From Adiantum capillus-veneris (taxonomy: Eukaryota > Streptophyta > Polypodiopsida > Polypodiales > Pteridaceae): a DNA stretch of 64,000 bases. Below are positions 36,301 through 49,192 of this stretch, piece by piece. The position numbers and the translations under genes are program-made. How positions within the stretch are numbered: the stretch's first letter is position 1; the number at the start of each line of letters is the position of its first letter. The notes beneath the pieces were generated by a model, which saw only the letters and a list, made by a program, of their open reading frames with translations, had not been told where the DNA came from and did no database searches. The DNA is taken from the NCBI GenBank assembly GCA_014529385.2, contig CM043950.1, positions 156,395,545-156,459,544 of the forward strand, written 5' to 3'.

Positions 36301-39300
36301 ACCCACGATATTTCGTAGATGAGGGGTTTACATTCAAGGTCCACCACTTGTCCAAGCTTTATTGCTAGTAGCTGAGTGGTTTGGTCTCAAGATTCACCAC
36401 TTTTATTAAGAATATGTGGGTGTTAAGGTCCACCACTTGTCCAACCTATAAGGCTACATCTTAAAGGTTATTCTTTCTTACTACTTGGAGTGACCATGAT
36501 AGGTTTTACATGGGGGTTTGGTTCCAAGGTCCACCACTTGTCCAAGCTAACTCTATTGAAACATAGAGAGAAGAAAGGTCCACCCTTGTCTAAGCTAGGG
36601 TCCATTGAAACATGGAGAGAAGGATGCTCCACCATTTGTCCAAGGTAGGCTCCATTGAAACATGAGGAGAAGCAAGGTGCACCATGTCTCCAAGATGCTA
36701 GGCTCCATCGAAAAACATTAAACCCACGATATGTCGTAGATGAGGGGTGTACATTCAAGGTCCACCACTTGTCCAAGCTATTATTGCTAGTAGCCTGAGT
36801 GGTTTGGTCTCAAGATTCACCACTTTTCCACTCTATGTCATTATATTAAGAATATGCGCGTGTTAAGGTCCACCACTTGTCCAACCTATAAGGCTACATC
36901 TTAAAGGTTATTCTTTATTACCACTTGGAGTGACCATGATAGGTTTTACATGGGGGTTTGGTTCCAAGGTCCACCACTTGTCCAAGCTAACTCTATTGAA
37001 ACATAGAGAGAAACAAAGGTCCACCACTTGTCCAAGCTAGGGTCCATTGAAACATGGAGAGAAGGATGCTCCACCATTTGTCCAAGATAGGCTCCATTGA
37101 AACATGACGAGAAGCAAGCTGCACCATGTCTCCAAGATGCTAAGCTCCATCGAAATACATTAAACCCACGATATTTTGTAGATGAGGGGTTTACATTCAA
37201 GGTCCACCACTTGTCCAAGTTTATTGCTAGTAGCCTGAGTGGTTTGGTTCAAGATTCACCACTTTTATTAAGAATATGTGGGTGTTAAGGTCCACCACTT
37301 GTCCAACCTATAAGGCTACATCTTAAAGGTTATTCTTTCTTACTACTTGGAGTGACCATGATAGGTTTTACATGGGGGTTTGGTTCCAAGGTCCACCACT
37401 TGTCCAAGCTAACTCTATTGAAACATAGAGAGAAGCAAAGGTCCAACCCTTGTCTAAGCTAGGGTCCATTGAAACATGGAGAGAAGGATGCTCCACCATT
37501 TGTCCAAGGTAGGCTCCATTGAAACATGAGGAGAAGCAAGGTGCACCATGTCTCCAAGATGCTAGGCTCCATCGAAAAACATTAAACCCACGATATGTCG
37601 TAGATGAGGGGTGTACATTCAAGGTCCACCACTTGTCCAAGCTATTATTGCTAGTAGCCTGAGTGGTTTGGTCTCAAGATTCACCACTTTTCCACTCTAT
37701 GTCATTATATTAAGAATATGCGCGTGTTAAGGTCCACCACTTGTCCAACCTATAAGGCTACATCTTAAAGATTATTTTTATTACCACTTGGAGTGACCAT
37801 GATAGGTTTTACATGGGGGTTTGGTTCCAAGGTCCACCACTTGTCCAAGCTAACTCTATTGAAACATAGAGAGAAACAAAGGTCCACCACTTGTCCAAGC
37901 TAGGGTCCATTGAAACATGGAGAGAAGGATGCTCCACCATTTGTCCAAGATAGGCTCTATTGAAACATGACGAGAAGCAAGCTGCACCATGTCTCCAAGA
38001 TGCTAGGCTCCATCGAAATACATTAAACCCACGATATTTCGTAGATGAGGGGTTTACATTCAAGGTCCACCACTTGTCCAAGCTATTATTGCTAGTATCT
38101 TGAGTGGTTTGGTCTCAAGATTCACCACTTTTATTAAGAATATGTGGGTGTTAAGGTCCACCACTTGTCCAACCTATAAGGCTACATCTTAAAGGTTATT
38201 CTTTCTTACTACTTGGAGTGACCATGATAGGTTTTACATCGGGGTTTGGTTCCAAGGTCCACCACTTGTCCAAGCTAACTCTATTGAAACATAGAGAGAA
38301 GCGAAGGTCCACCCCTTGTCTAAGCTAGGGTCCATTGAAACATGGAGAGAAGGATGCTCCACCATTTGTCCAAGGTAGGCTCCATTGAAACATGAGGAGA
38401 AGCAAGGTGCACCATGTCTCCAAGATGCTAGGCTCCATCGAAAAACATTAAACCCACGATATGTCGTAGATGAGGGGTGTACATTCAAGGTCCACCACTT
38501 GTCCAAGCTATTATTGCTGGTAGCCTGAGTGGTTTGGTCTCAAGATTCACCACTTTTCCATTCTATGTCATTATATTAAGAATATGCGTGTGTTAAGGTC
38601 CACCACTTGTCCAACCTATAAGGTTACATCTTAAAGGTTATTCTTTATTACCACTTGGAGTGACCATGATAGGTTTTACATGGGGGTTTGGTTCCAAGGT
38701 CCACCACATGTCCAAGCTAACTCTATTGAAACATAGAGAGAAACAAAGGTCCACCACTTGTCCAAGCTAGGGTCCATTGAAACATGGAGAGAAGGATGCT
38801 CCACCATTTGTCCAACATAGGCTCCATTGAAACATGACGAGAAGCAAGCTGCACCATGTCTCCAAGATGCTAGGCTCCATCGAAATACATTAAACCCACG
38901 ATACTTCGTAGATGAGGGGTTTACATTCAAGGTCCACCACTTGTCCAAGCTATTATTGCTAGTATCTTGAGTGGTTTGGTCTCAAGATTCACCACTTTTA
39001 TTAAGAATATGTGGGTGTTAAGGTCCACCACTTGTCCAACCTATAAGGCTACATCTTAAAGGTTATTCTTTCTTACTACTTGGAGTGACCATGATAGGTT
39101 TTACATGGGGGTTTGGTTCCAAGGTCCACCACTTGTCCAAGCTAACTCTATTGTAACATAGAGAGAAGCAAAGGTCCACCACTTGTCCAAGCTAGGGTCC
39201 ATTGAAACATGGAGAGAAGGATGCTCCACCATTTGTCCAAGATAGGCTCCATTGAAACATGACGAGAAGCAAGTTGCACCATGTCTCCAAGATGCTAGGC

Positions 39301-42300
39301 TCCATTGAAATACATTAAACCCACGATGAAACATGGAGAGAAGGATGCTCCACCAATTCTCCAAGATAGGCTCCATTGAAACATGACGAGAAGTAAGCTG
39401 CACCATGTCTCCAAGATGCTTTGCTCCATCGAAATACATTAAACCCACGATATTTCGTAGATGAGGGGTTTACATTCAAGGTCCACCACTTGTCCAAGAT
39501 ATTATGGCTAGTAGCCTAAGTTGTTTGGTCGCAAGATTCACCACTTTTATTAAGAATATGTGGGTGTTAAGGTCCACCATTTGTCCAACCTATAAGGCTA
39601 CATCTTAAAGGTTATTCTTTCTTACTACTTGGAGTGACCATGATAGGTTTTACATGGGGGTTTGGTTCCAAGGTCCACCACTTGTCCAAGTTAGCTCTAT
39701 TGAAACATAGAGAGAAGCAAAGGTCCACCCCTTGTCTAAGCTAGGGTCCATTGAAACATGGAGAGAAGGATGCTCCACCATTTGTCCAAGGTAGGCTCCA
39801 TTGAAACGCGAGGAGAAGCAAGGTGCACCATGTCTCCAAGATGCTAGGCTCCATCGAAAAACATTAAACCCACGATATGTCATAGATGAGGGGTGTACAT
39901 TCAAGGTCCACCACTTGTCCAAGCTATTATTGCTAGTAGCCTGAGTGGTTTGGTCTCAAGATTCACCACTTTTCCACTCTATGTCATTATATTAAGAATA
40001 TGCGCGTGTTAAGGTCCACCACTTGTCCAACCTATAAGGCTATATCTTAAAGGTTATTCTTTATTACCACTTGGAGTGACCATGATAGGTTTTCCATGGG
40101 GGTTTGGTTCCAAGGTCCACCACTTGTCCAAGCTAACTCTATTGAAACATAGAGAGAAACAAAGGTCCACCACTTGTCCAAGCTAGGGTCCATTGAAACA
40201 TGGAGAGAAGGATGCTCCACCATTTGTTCAAGATAGGCTCCATTGAAACATGACGAGAAGCAAGCTGCACCATGTCTCCAAGATGCTAGGCTCCGTCGAA
40301 ATACATTAAACCCACGATATTTCGTAGATGAGGGGTTTACATTCAAGGTCCACCACTTGTCCAAGTTTTTATTGCTAGTAGCCTGAGTGGTTTGGTCTCA
40401 AGATTCACCACTTTTATTAAGAATATGTGGGTGTTAAGGTCCACCACTTGTCCAACCTATAAGGCTACATCTTAAAGGTTATTCTTTCTTACTACTTGGA
40501 GTGACCATGATAGGTTTTACATGGGGGTTTGGTTCCAAGGTCCACCACTTGTCCAAGCTAACTCTATTGAAACATAGAGAGAAGAAAAGGTCCAACCCTT
40601 GTGTAAGCTAGGGTCCATTGAAACATGGAGAGAAGGATGCTCCACCATTTGTCCAAGGTAGGCTCCATTGAAACATGAGGAGAAGCAAGGTGCACCATGT
40701 ATCCAAGATGCTAGGCTCCATCGAAAAACATTAAACCCATGATATGTCGTAGATGAGGGGTGTACATTCAAGGTCCACCACTTGTCCAAGCTATTATTGC
40801 TAGTAGCCTGAGTGGTTTGGTTTCAAGATTCACCACTTTTCCACTCTATGTCATTATATTAAGAATATGCGCGTGTTAAGGTCCACCACTTGTCCAACCT
40901 ATAAGGCTACATCTTAAAGATTATTCTTTATTACCACTTGGAGTGACCATGATAGGTTTTACATGGGGGTTTGGTTCCAAGGTCCACCACTTGTCCAAGC
41001 TAACTCTATTGAAACATAGAGAGAAACAAAGGTCCACCACTTGTCCAAGCTAGGGTCCATTGAAACATGGAGAGAAGGATGCTCCACCATTTGTCCAAGA
41101 TAGGCTCCATTGAAACATGACGAGAAGCAAGCTGCACCATGTCTCCAAGATGCTAAGCTCCATCGAAATACATTAAACCCAGGATATTTTGTAGATGAGG
41201 GGTTTACATTCAAGGTCCACCACTTGTCCATGTTTTTATTGCTAGTAGCCTGAGTGGTTTGGTTTCAAGATTCACCACTTTTATTAAGAATATGTGGGTG
41301 TTAAGGTCCACCACTTGTCCAACCTATAAGGCTACATCTTAAAGGTTATTCTTTCTTACTACTTGGAGTGACCATGATAGGTTTTACATGGGGGTTTGGT
41401 TCCAAGGTCCACCACTTGTCCAAGCTAACTCTATTGAAACATAGAGAGAAGCAAAGGTCCAACCCTTGTCTAAGCTAGGGTCCATTGAAACATGGAGAGA
41501 AGGATGCTCCACCATTTGTCCAAGGTAGGCTCCATTGAAACATGAGGAGAAGCAAGGTGCACCATGTCTCCAAGATGCTAGGCTCCATCGAAAAACATTA
41601 AACCCATGATATGTCGTAGATGAGGGGTGTACATTCAAGGTCCACCACTTGTCCAAGCTATTATTGCTAGTAGCCTGAGTGGTTTGGTCTCAAGATTCAC
41701 CAGTTTTCCACTCTATGTCATTATATTAAGAATATGCGCGTGTTAAGGTCCACCACTTGTCCAACCTATAAGGCTACATCTTAAAGATTATATTTTATTA
41801 CCACTTGGAGCGACCATGATAGGTTTTACATGGGGGTTTGGTTCCAAGGTCCACCACTTGTCCAAGCTAACTCTATTGAAACATAGAGAGAAACAAAGGT
41901 CCACAACTTGTCCAAGCTAGGGTCCATTGAAACATGGAGAGAAGGATGCTCCACCATTTGTACAAGATAGGCTCTATTGAAACATGACGAGAAGCAAGCT
42001 GCACCATGTCTCCAAGATGCTAGGCTCCATCGAAATACATTAAACCCACGATATTTCGTAGATGAGGGGTTTACATTCAAGGTCCACCACTTGTCCAAGC
42101 TATTATTGCTAGTATCTTGAGTGGTTTGGTCTCAAGATTCACCACTTTTATTAAGAATATGTGGGTGTTAAGGTCCACCACTTGTCCAACCTATAAGGCT
42201 ACATCTTAAAGGTTATTCTTTCTTACTACTTGGAGTGACCATGATAGGTTTTACATGGGGCTTTGGTTCCAAGGTCCACCACTTGTCCAAGCTAACTCTA

Positions 42301-44430
42301 TTGAAACATAGAGAGAAGCGAAGGTCCACCCCTTGTCTAAGCTAGGGTCCATTGAAACATGGAGAGAAGGATGCTCCACCATTTGTCCAAGGTAGGCTCC
42401 ATTGAAACATGAGGAGAAGCAAGGTGCACCATGTCTCCAAGATGCTAGGCTCATTCGAAAAACATTAAACCCACGATATGTCGTAGATGAGGGGTGTACA
42501 TTCAAGGTCCACCACTTGTCCAAGCTATTATTGCTGGTAGCCTGAGTGGTTTGGTCTCAAGATTCACCACTTTTCCACTCTATGTCATTATATTAAGAAT
42601 ATGCGTGTGTTAAGGTCCACCACTTGTCCAACCTATAAGGCTACATCTTAAAGGTTATTCTTTATTACCACTTGGAGTGACCATGATAGGTTTTACATGG
42701 GGGTTTGGTTCCAAGGTCTACCACATGTCCAAGCTAACTCTATTGAAACATACAGAGAAACAAAGGTCCACCACTTGTCCAAGCTAGGGTCCATTGAAAC
42801 ATGGAGAGAATGATGCTCCACCATTTGTCCAACATAGGCTCCATTGAAACATGACGAGAAGCAAGCTGCACCATGTCTCCAAGATGCTAGGCTCCATCGA
42901 AATACATTAAACCCACGATACTTCGTAGATGAGGGGTTTACATTCAAGGTCCACCACTTGTCCAAGCTATTATTGCTAGTATCTTGAGTGGTTTGGTCTC
43001 AAGATTCAGCACTTTTATTAAGAATATGTGGGTGTTAAGGTCCACCACTTGTCCAACCTATAAGGCTACATCTTAAAGGTTATTCTTTCTTACTACTTGG
43101 AGTGACCATGATAGGTTTTACATGGGGGTTTGGTTCCAAGGTCCACCACTTGTCCAAGCTAACTCTATTGAAACATAGAGAGAAACAAAGGTCCACCACT
43201 TGTCCAAGCTAGGGTCCATTGAAACATGGAGAGAAGGATGCTCCACCATTTGTCCAAGATAGGCTCTATTGAAACATGACGAGAAGCAAGCTGCACCATG
43301 TCTCCAAGATGCTAGGCTCCATCGAAAAACATTAAACCCGCGATATGTCGTAGATGAGGGGTGTACATTCAAGGTCCACCACTTGTCCAAGCTATTATTG
43401 CTAGTAGCCTGAGTGGTTTGGTCTCAAGATTCACCACTTTTCCACTCTATGTCATTATATTAAGAATATGCGCGTGTTAAGGTCCACCACTTGTCCAACC
43501 TATCAGGCTACATCCTTAAGGTTATTCTTTATTACCACTTGGAGATACCATGATAGGTTTTACATGGGGGTTTGGTTCCAAGGTCCACCACTTGTCGAAG
43601 CTAACTCTAATGAAACATAGAGAGAAACAAAGGGCCACCACTTGTCCAAGCTAGGGTCCATTGAAACAAGGAGAGAAGGATGCTCCACCATTTGTCCAAG
43701 ATAGGATCCATTGAAACATGACGAGAAGCAAGCTGCACCATGTCTCCATGATGCTAGGCTCCATCGAAATACATTAAACCCACGATATTTCGTAGATGAG
43801 GGGTTTACATTCAAGGTCCACCACTTGTACAAGCTAATATTGCTAGTAGCCTGAGTGGTTTGGTCTCAAGATTCACCACTTTTATTAAGAATATGTGGGT
43901 GTTAAGGTGCACCACTTGTCCAACCTATAAGGCTACATCTTAAAGGTTATTCTTTCTTACTACTTGGAGTGACCATGATAGGTTTTACATGGGGGTTTGG
44001 TTCCAAGGTCCACCACTTGTCCAAGCTAACTCTATTGAAACATAGAGAGAAGCAAAGGTCCACCCCTTGTCTAAGCTAGGGTCCATTGAAACATGGAGAG
44101 AAGGATGCTCCACCATTTGTCCAAGGTAGGCTCCATTGAAACATGAGGAGAAGCAAGGTGCACCATGTCTCCAAGATGCTAGGCTCCATCGAAAAACATT
44201 AAACCCACGATATGTCGTAGATGAGGGGTTTACATTCAAGGTCCACCACTTGTCCAAGCTATTATTGGTAGTAGCCTGAGTGGTTTGGTCTCAAGATTCA
44301 CCACTTTTCCACTCTATGTCATTATATTAAGAATATGCGTGTGTTAAGGTCCACCACTTGTCCAACCTATAAGGCTATATCTTAAAGGTTATTCTTTCTC
44401 ACCACTTGGAGTGACCATGATAGGTTTTAA
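33300..44430 (+). repeat. Homogenised higher-order satellite array (867-bp dimer)
   Basis: About 26 monomers alternate between two types. Landmark spacings are 425 and 442 bp in strict turn (33358, 33783, 34225, 34650, 35092 and so on), giving an 867-bp dimer. Type markers are TTACCACTTGGAG with CATTATATTAAGAATATGCGCG versus TTACTACTTGGAG with ATTAAGAATATGTGGG. Near-identical copies at about 35092-35490 and 39101-39499 carry the same extra insertion of about 120-125 bp, so a larger unit of about 4.0 kb has also been duplicated. Each monomer keeps a 90-codon minus-strand open frame, which is judged to be a by-product of homogenisation. Confidence 0.95.
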
Positions 44431-45500
44431 ATGGGGGTTTGGTTCCAAGGTCCACCACTTGTCCAAGCTAACTCTATTGAATAATAGAGAGAAGTAAAGG
44501 TCCACCACTTGTCCAAGCTAGGGTCCATTGAAACATGGAGAGAAGGATGCTCCACCATTTGTCCAAGATAGGCTCCATTGAAACATGAAGAGAAGCAAGA
44601 TGCACGATGTCTCCAAGATGCTAGGCTCCATCGAAATACCTTAAACCCAGGATATTTCGTAGATGGTGGGTTTACTTTCAAGGTCCACCACTTGTCCAAG
44701 CTATTATCGCTAGTAGCATGGTTTGGTCTCAAGATTCACCAGTTTTCCACTCTATGTCATTATATGAAGAATATCTGGGTGTTAAGGTGCACCACTTGTC
44801 CAACCTATAAGGTTATATTCTAAATGATATTTTTTTTGACCACTTGGAATGTGCATGATATGTTTTACATGGGGTTTTGTTCCAAGGTCCACCACTTGTC
44901 CAAGCTAGATCTATTACATATATATTATACATACAATATTAAACTAGATTCCCTACCTATCATGTCCAGTAGCATGGATGCTCTAGCTTGAAGGTCCACC
45001 ACTTGTCCAACCTATACTCTCTTATGTAAGGGAGATCTCGCTATAAATTCAAAACCTTCCCACCTAAATTTAAAATATCCCTCCCAAATCTTAAATATCC
45101 CGCCTAAATTTTAAACTATCCCGCCCAAATTTTAAAATTCAAACTTTTTTATAAAAATTTAAATTTTACTACTTAAATTTAAAATATTCCACGCGAAATT
45201 GATTTTAAATTCAAGTTTACCACAAAAAGATATCATTATACCACCTAAATTCAAATATGCAAACCTCAAATCATTATATTGTACATAAATTCAAACAAAT
45301 TCAAATTAACAAGCCTAAACTGATATTAGTTTGCATAGATATGAATTTATCACACCTAAATTATGTCACCATGTTAGAGAGAGTGGTTAGAGAATTTGAA
45401 CAAGGTCCACCACTTGTCCAACCTAGATACCAAGAAGGATTGAGTGTACAAGGTATTGTTTGGAGGTCCTTATAGTCCATTGGTCTCAAGGTCCACCACT
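44430..45500 (+). repeat. Right edge of the tandem array and scattered motif copies
   Basis: The last full monomer ends near 44.9 kb. Isolated GGTCCACCACTTGTCCAA copies follow at about 44886, 44992, 45403 and 45488. In between, 45058-45145 has four to five copies of a short phrase (ATCCCGCCCAAATTTTAAA) and the flank is very AT-rich. Confidence 0.85.
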
Positions 45501-45962
45501 TGTGGTAAGGGTCACCAAAAAGTGTATATATTCATCCAAAGAAATACACATATTTTTGGTCTACATGTCCTAGTTTAAACCATTTATGTCCATTAGGTGT
45601 ATCACTAAACAACACTACTATTTTTGAGAAACATAAGTTACAATCATATCTACAAATGGATTAGAGGAAAATCAGCTCAGCATACATCCAGAACTCGCTA
45701 CAAGAATCGACTTTAACAGATCACGCAAGTAAGTCTTCCATTCAATTTTACTAGTATTACAATGTGTTAGTTATTTGTGATATTTATGTATGTATATATA
45801 CTATGTGTGCATATCGTAATTAAGTGTAATTGTTTATCTGCATTATGTATGAGTATTACAATGAAATAACACAAATATACATACATACACATAGATAACA
45901 CAGACGCACACATACATGAGCATGTATTTTCAAGAGAGAGATAGCAAGATACAGAGATAGAT

Positions 45963-45982
45963 AGAGAGAGAGAGAGAGAGAT
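45963..45982. repeat. (GA)n microsatellite
   Basis: About ten GA units within a longer purine-rich patch. Confidence 0.9.
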
Positions 45983-46015
45983 AAATACCTGTTTTTTAGA
46001 GAGAGGAGAGAGAAA

Positions 46016-46268
46016 GATAACAGATTTCACTGTGTTTATGTATGTGGAAGAGAGGAAGACGATGTATGGGAATATGTGCACGTATTTTCAAGAGAGAGAC
46101 AACAAGATAACAGATTTCATTGTGGTTATGTATGTGGAAGTGAGGAAGACGATGTGTGGGTATATGTGCATGTATTTTCAAGAGAGAGACAGCAAGATAA
46201 CAGATTTCATTGTGGTTATGTATGTGGAAGAGAGGAAGACAATGTGTGGGAATATGTGTATGTGTGCG
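46016..46268 (+). repeat. 90-bp tandem repeat, about 2.8 copies
   Basis: GATAACAGATTTCA recurs at about 46016, 46106 and 46196, exactly 90 bases apart, each followed by TGTGGAAG and GAGGAAGAC and closing with TTTTCAAGAGAGAGACA. As 90 is a multiple of three, an open frame runs through (46032-46679, +). Its translation is a 30-residue repeat followed by a Cys/Leu-rich out-of-family tail, so coding is unproven. Confidence 0.9.
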
Positions 46269-46499
46269 GGGATACTTTTAAACTATGTATCTCTGTCTTT
46301 TGACGAGAGAGTGTGTGTGCAAGAAGAGTTACAGAGAACCATCTTCTCTATATGGAGAAAGACAGAGAGTGAGAGAGAGAGAAATACCTGTTTTTTCTCT
46401 ATTCGTGAGGTGTGCAATGTCTCCTGCGAAGACTGCCCGATCCTGCCCTTCTGGAAAGCATTGTGTACGCTGCTGTTTCTTTATCTTGTGCGCGAACTT

Positions 46500-47150
46500 T
46501 CAATCCTGTGCACTCCACCTGTGTGTTGTGTACGATGCCGAGCTTGCTCCTCTACGCGCGCGTATACTCCAACTGTGTGCGATCCGTGTGCGCTTTCTGT
46601 GTGTTTGCTGCTCGCTTGCTTTCTCTGTGTGCGTTTCTCGTGCGCTCTCTGTGTGCCTAATCTTGATAGGGTTTATTAGAATGCCACGTATGCTACAAGT
46701 CCATGTTTTATCATAGGATTAAAAAAAACAAAAGCAATATAAAAAATTAACCAATTCACACGGCCAAAATTAAAGAAATCATGGTTGAAAATATGCAAAA
46801 CATGCATAACTCTATACTATGCGTTGTCCCGGACCCCGCCCGGAACAATATCCCAAAATCAGCCTCCCAAGCCCCGCCATCGAGAGCGCTATATTCCACA
46901 TACCCATCAAGAGCGCTACTCCCAAACCTCACGTGGAAGCGCTGCCTTGTCACCCCATTGTGGCATTGCCCTAAGATCCCGCATCTGGAGTGCTAAATGG
47001 GAACATTCTTCATTAGTGAAATTTTGAACATAAATTATATTAGCATATACTTAAATATAATACAAATATTAACATATTAGCTATACTACTAATTTACTAT
47101 AGCAGTTCTAGATTATGTCCCATACTATATTTAAGGTGCCAAAGGTTTGG
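46500..47150 (+). promoter_or_regulatory. Satellite-free, locally GC-rich patch upstream of the transposase gene
   Basis: The window's clearest GC-rich island lies at about 46820-46990 in otherwise AT-rich DNA and repeats AGAGCGCT/GAAGCGCT three times. It lies 2.2 kb upstream of the transposase start codon, which is itself just behind a splice acceptor. A promoter or first exon for that gene is a reasonable guess, but no TATA box or donor was pinned down. Confidence 0.25.
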
Positions 47151-47559
47151 CCTTATGGTCCTAGATTTAGCCAAGTGGTCAACACATATAGGACCAAGTG
47201 CACACTGTGCCACAAAACTTGGCCACCACTTCACTTGCCAAAGTTTAGGCCACATGGTCAATCCTAACTTTCCAATGTTCTTATTATGTCACCTTTTGCC
47301 TCGTGGAAAACCTAGGCTTGTTTTCACATACTCAGGCACTTCAAGCCACAATAAATTGTCATTACTCTTCGACAACCCTTTTGTTCAAGTCTTTGAAAAA
47401 ACATTGTTTAAGGCCACCCTAAACCATTTTCATTTAGGGGTGTCTAAAACTAGCTTTTTGGCAATTCGAGAAGAAAATGGTAAAAGTTTTATACTTAGTT
47501 TTAACCACTTGACCAATTCAAATATTGGAAAGCAAGGTCTTGTAATACTTTTCTTTGGA

Positions 47560-49110
47560 CATCACACATTAAAACTAGGTCCCTCACTTGTCCAAGCTAT
47601 GCTCTAATACAATAAAGGGCTTTTGGTTTCAAGATGCACCACTTTCCCAACCTTGATTCCATTAAAGAAGCTAGCTCTACTTAGACATTTAATAGCAAGG
47701 TCTTGCAGCAGTTCATATTGAACATTTTCCATTGCAGCTAGGTCCACCACTTATCTAAGCTATGCTCTAATAGAGTAAGGGGGTTTTGGTTTCAAGATCC
47801 ACCACTTGTCCAAACTTGATTTGAGAAGCAAGGTCCTATAATAGTTTGCTTTGGACATTCACCATTACAACTAAGTACACCACTTCTCCAAGCTATGTTC
47901 TAATACACTAAGGAGGTTTTGGTTTGAAGGAGAACCACTTGTATGACTCTGTTTTTGGAAGTAAGGTCTTTACATAGTTCACCTTGGACCTTGGACATTG
48001 GATACTACAACTAAGCCCACCACTTGTCCAAGATATCCTCTATATATAGCCAAAGGGTTTGGGTTTCAAGATTCACCACTTTTCCAACCTTTCTTCCATT
48101 AAAGAAAGGAGGGGCTTTATAACTAGGTCCACCACTTGTCCAAGCTATGCTCTGATATAGAAAGGGGATTTTGGTTTCAAGGTCCACCACGTGTTCAACC
48201 TTGCAAGACTCAAGGGATACTTGGACATTGGAAAGCATAGTCCTATAGTAGTTGATAGGTGGCAGTGGGTATTACAACTAGGTCCAACCTATGCTCTCAT
48301 ATAGCAAAGAGGCTTTGCTTTCAAGGTCCACCACTTGTCCAACCTTGCTTCCATTAAAGAAATGAGGGGCTACGTAAACATTGGAAAGCAAGGTAGCAAG
48401 GTCCTAAGGTGTTTCACCTTGGATATTGGGCATTATAACTAGGTCCACCACTTGTCCAAGCTATGCTCTGATAAAGAAAGGGGATTTTCGTTTCAAGGTC
48501 CACCATGTGTTCAACCTTTCTAATATAGAAAGGGGATTTTCGTTTCAAGGTCCACCACGTGTTCAACCTTGAAAGACTCAAGGGATACTTGGACATTGGA
48601 AAGCATAGTCCTATAGTAGTTGATAGGTGGCAGTGGGTATTAAAACTAGGTCCAACCTATGCTCTTATATAGCAAAGAGGCTTTGGTTTCAAGGTCCACC
48701 ACTTGTCCAACCTTACTTCCATTAAAGAAATGAGGGGCTACGTAAACATTCGCAAGCAAGGTAGCAAAGTCCTAAGGTATTTCACCTTGGATACTGGGCA
48801 TTATAACTAGGTCCACCACTTGTCCAAGCTATGCTCTGATATAGAAAGGGGATTTTTGTTTCAAGGTCCACCACGTGTTCAACCTTGAAAGACTCAAGGG
48901 ATACTTGGACATTGGAAAGCATAGTCCTATAGTAGTTGATAGGTGGCAGTGGGTATTACAACTAGGTCCACCACTTGTCCAACCTATGCTCTCATATAGC
49001 AAAGAGGCTTTGGTTTCAAGGTCCACCACTTGTCCAACCTTACTTCCATTAATATAGCAAGGAGGATTTGGTCTCAAGGCTCATCACTTGTCCAACCTAT
49101 GCAAACCTTT
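47560..49110 (+). repeat. Satellite motif copies in the probable first intron of the transposase gene
   Basis: Forward copies of GGTCCACCACTTGTCCAA and the variant TCCACCACGTGTTCAACC alternate with AAAGGGGATTTTGGTTTCAAGG. A unit of roughly 400 bp (ACATTGGAAAGCATAGTCCT ... TATGCTCTNATATAGCAAAG) recurs near 48230, 48590 and 48910. The block ends 80 bases before the acceptor at 49191. The 47.15-47.56 stretch before it has no supported feature. Confidence 0.88.
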
Positions 49111-49192
49111 TTCATGTTGTAGCATGATTTTTGGTTTGAAGAGTATTTTTCTATAACTATGGATTTAACAATGTAATCTTTTTACTTACAGG

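Noticed and set aside
30047-44732. Minus-strand 90-residue open frames (MDKWWTLNV...) in almost every satellite monomer, a possible repeat protein
   Set aside because: The frame survives only where monomers are nearly identical. In diverged copies at 14-21 and 30-33 kb it is broken by stops and shifts, and it is made of the non-coding motif read in one frame.
29950-44900. CRISPR-like array of repeats and spacers
   Set aside because: The short motif is separated by segments that are themselves repeated, the genome is a plant's, and there are no cas genes.
46032-46679. A 215-residue + strand protein
   Set aside because: It starts inside a 90-bp minisatellite and continues in Cys- and Leu-rich sequence derived from GT/CT-rich DNA, overlapping three other open frames. 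No motif is recognised.
47155-47607. A 150-residue + strand open frame as upstream exon of the transposase
   Set aside because: No motif, no suitable donor noticed at its end, and it runs into satellite sequence.
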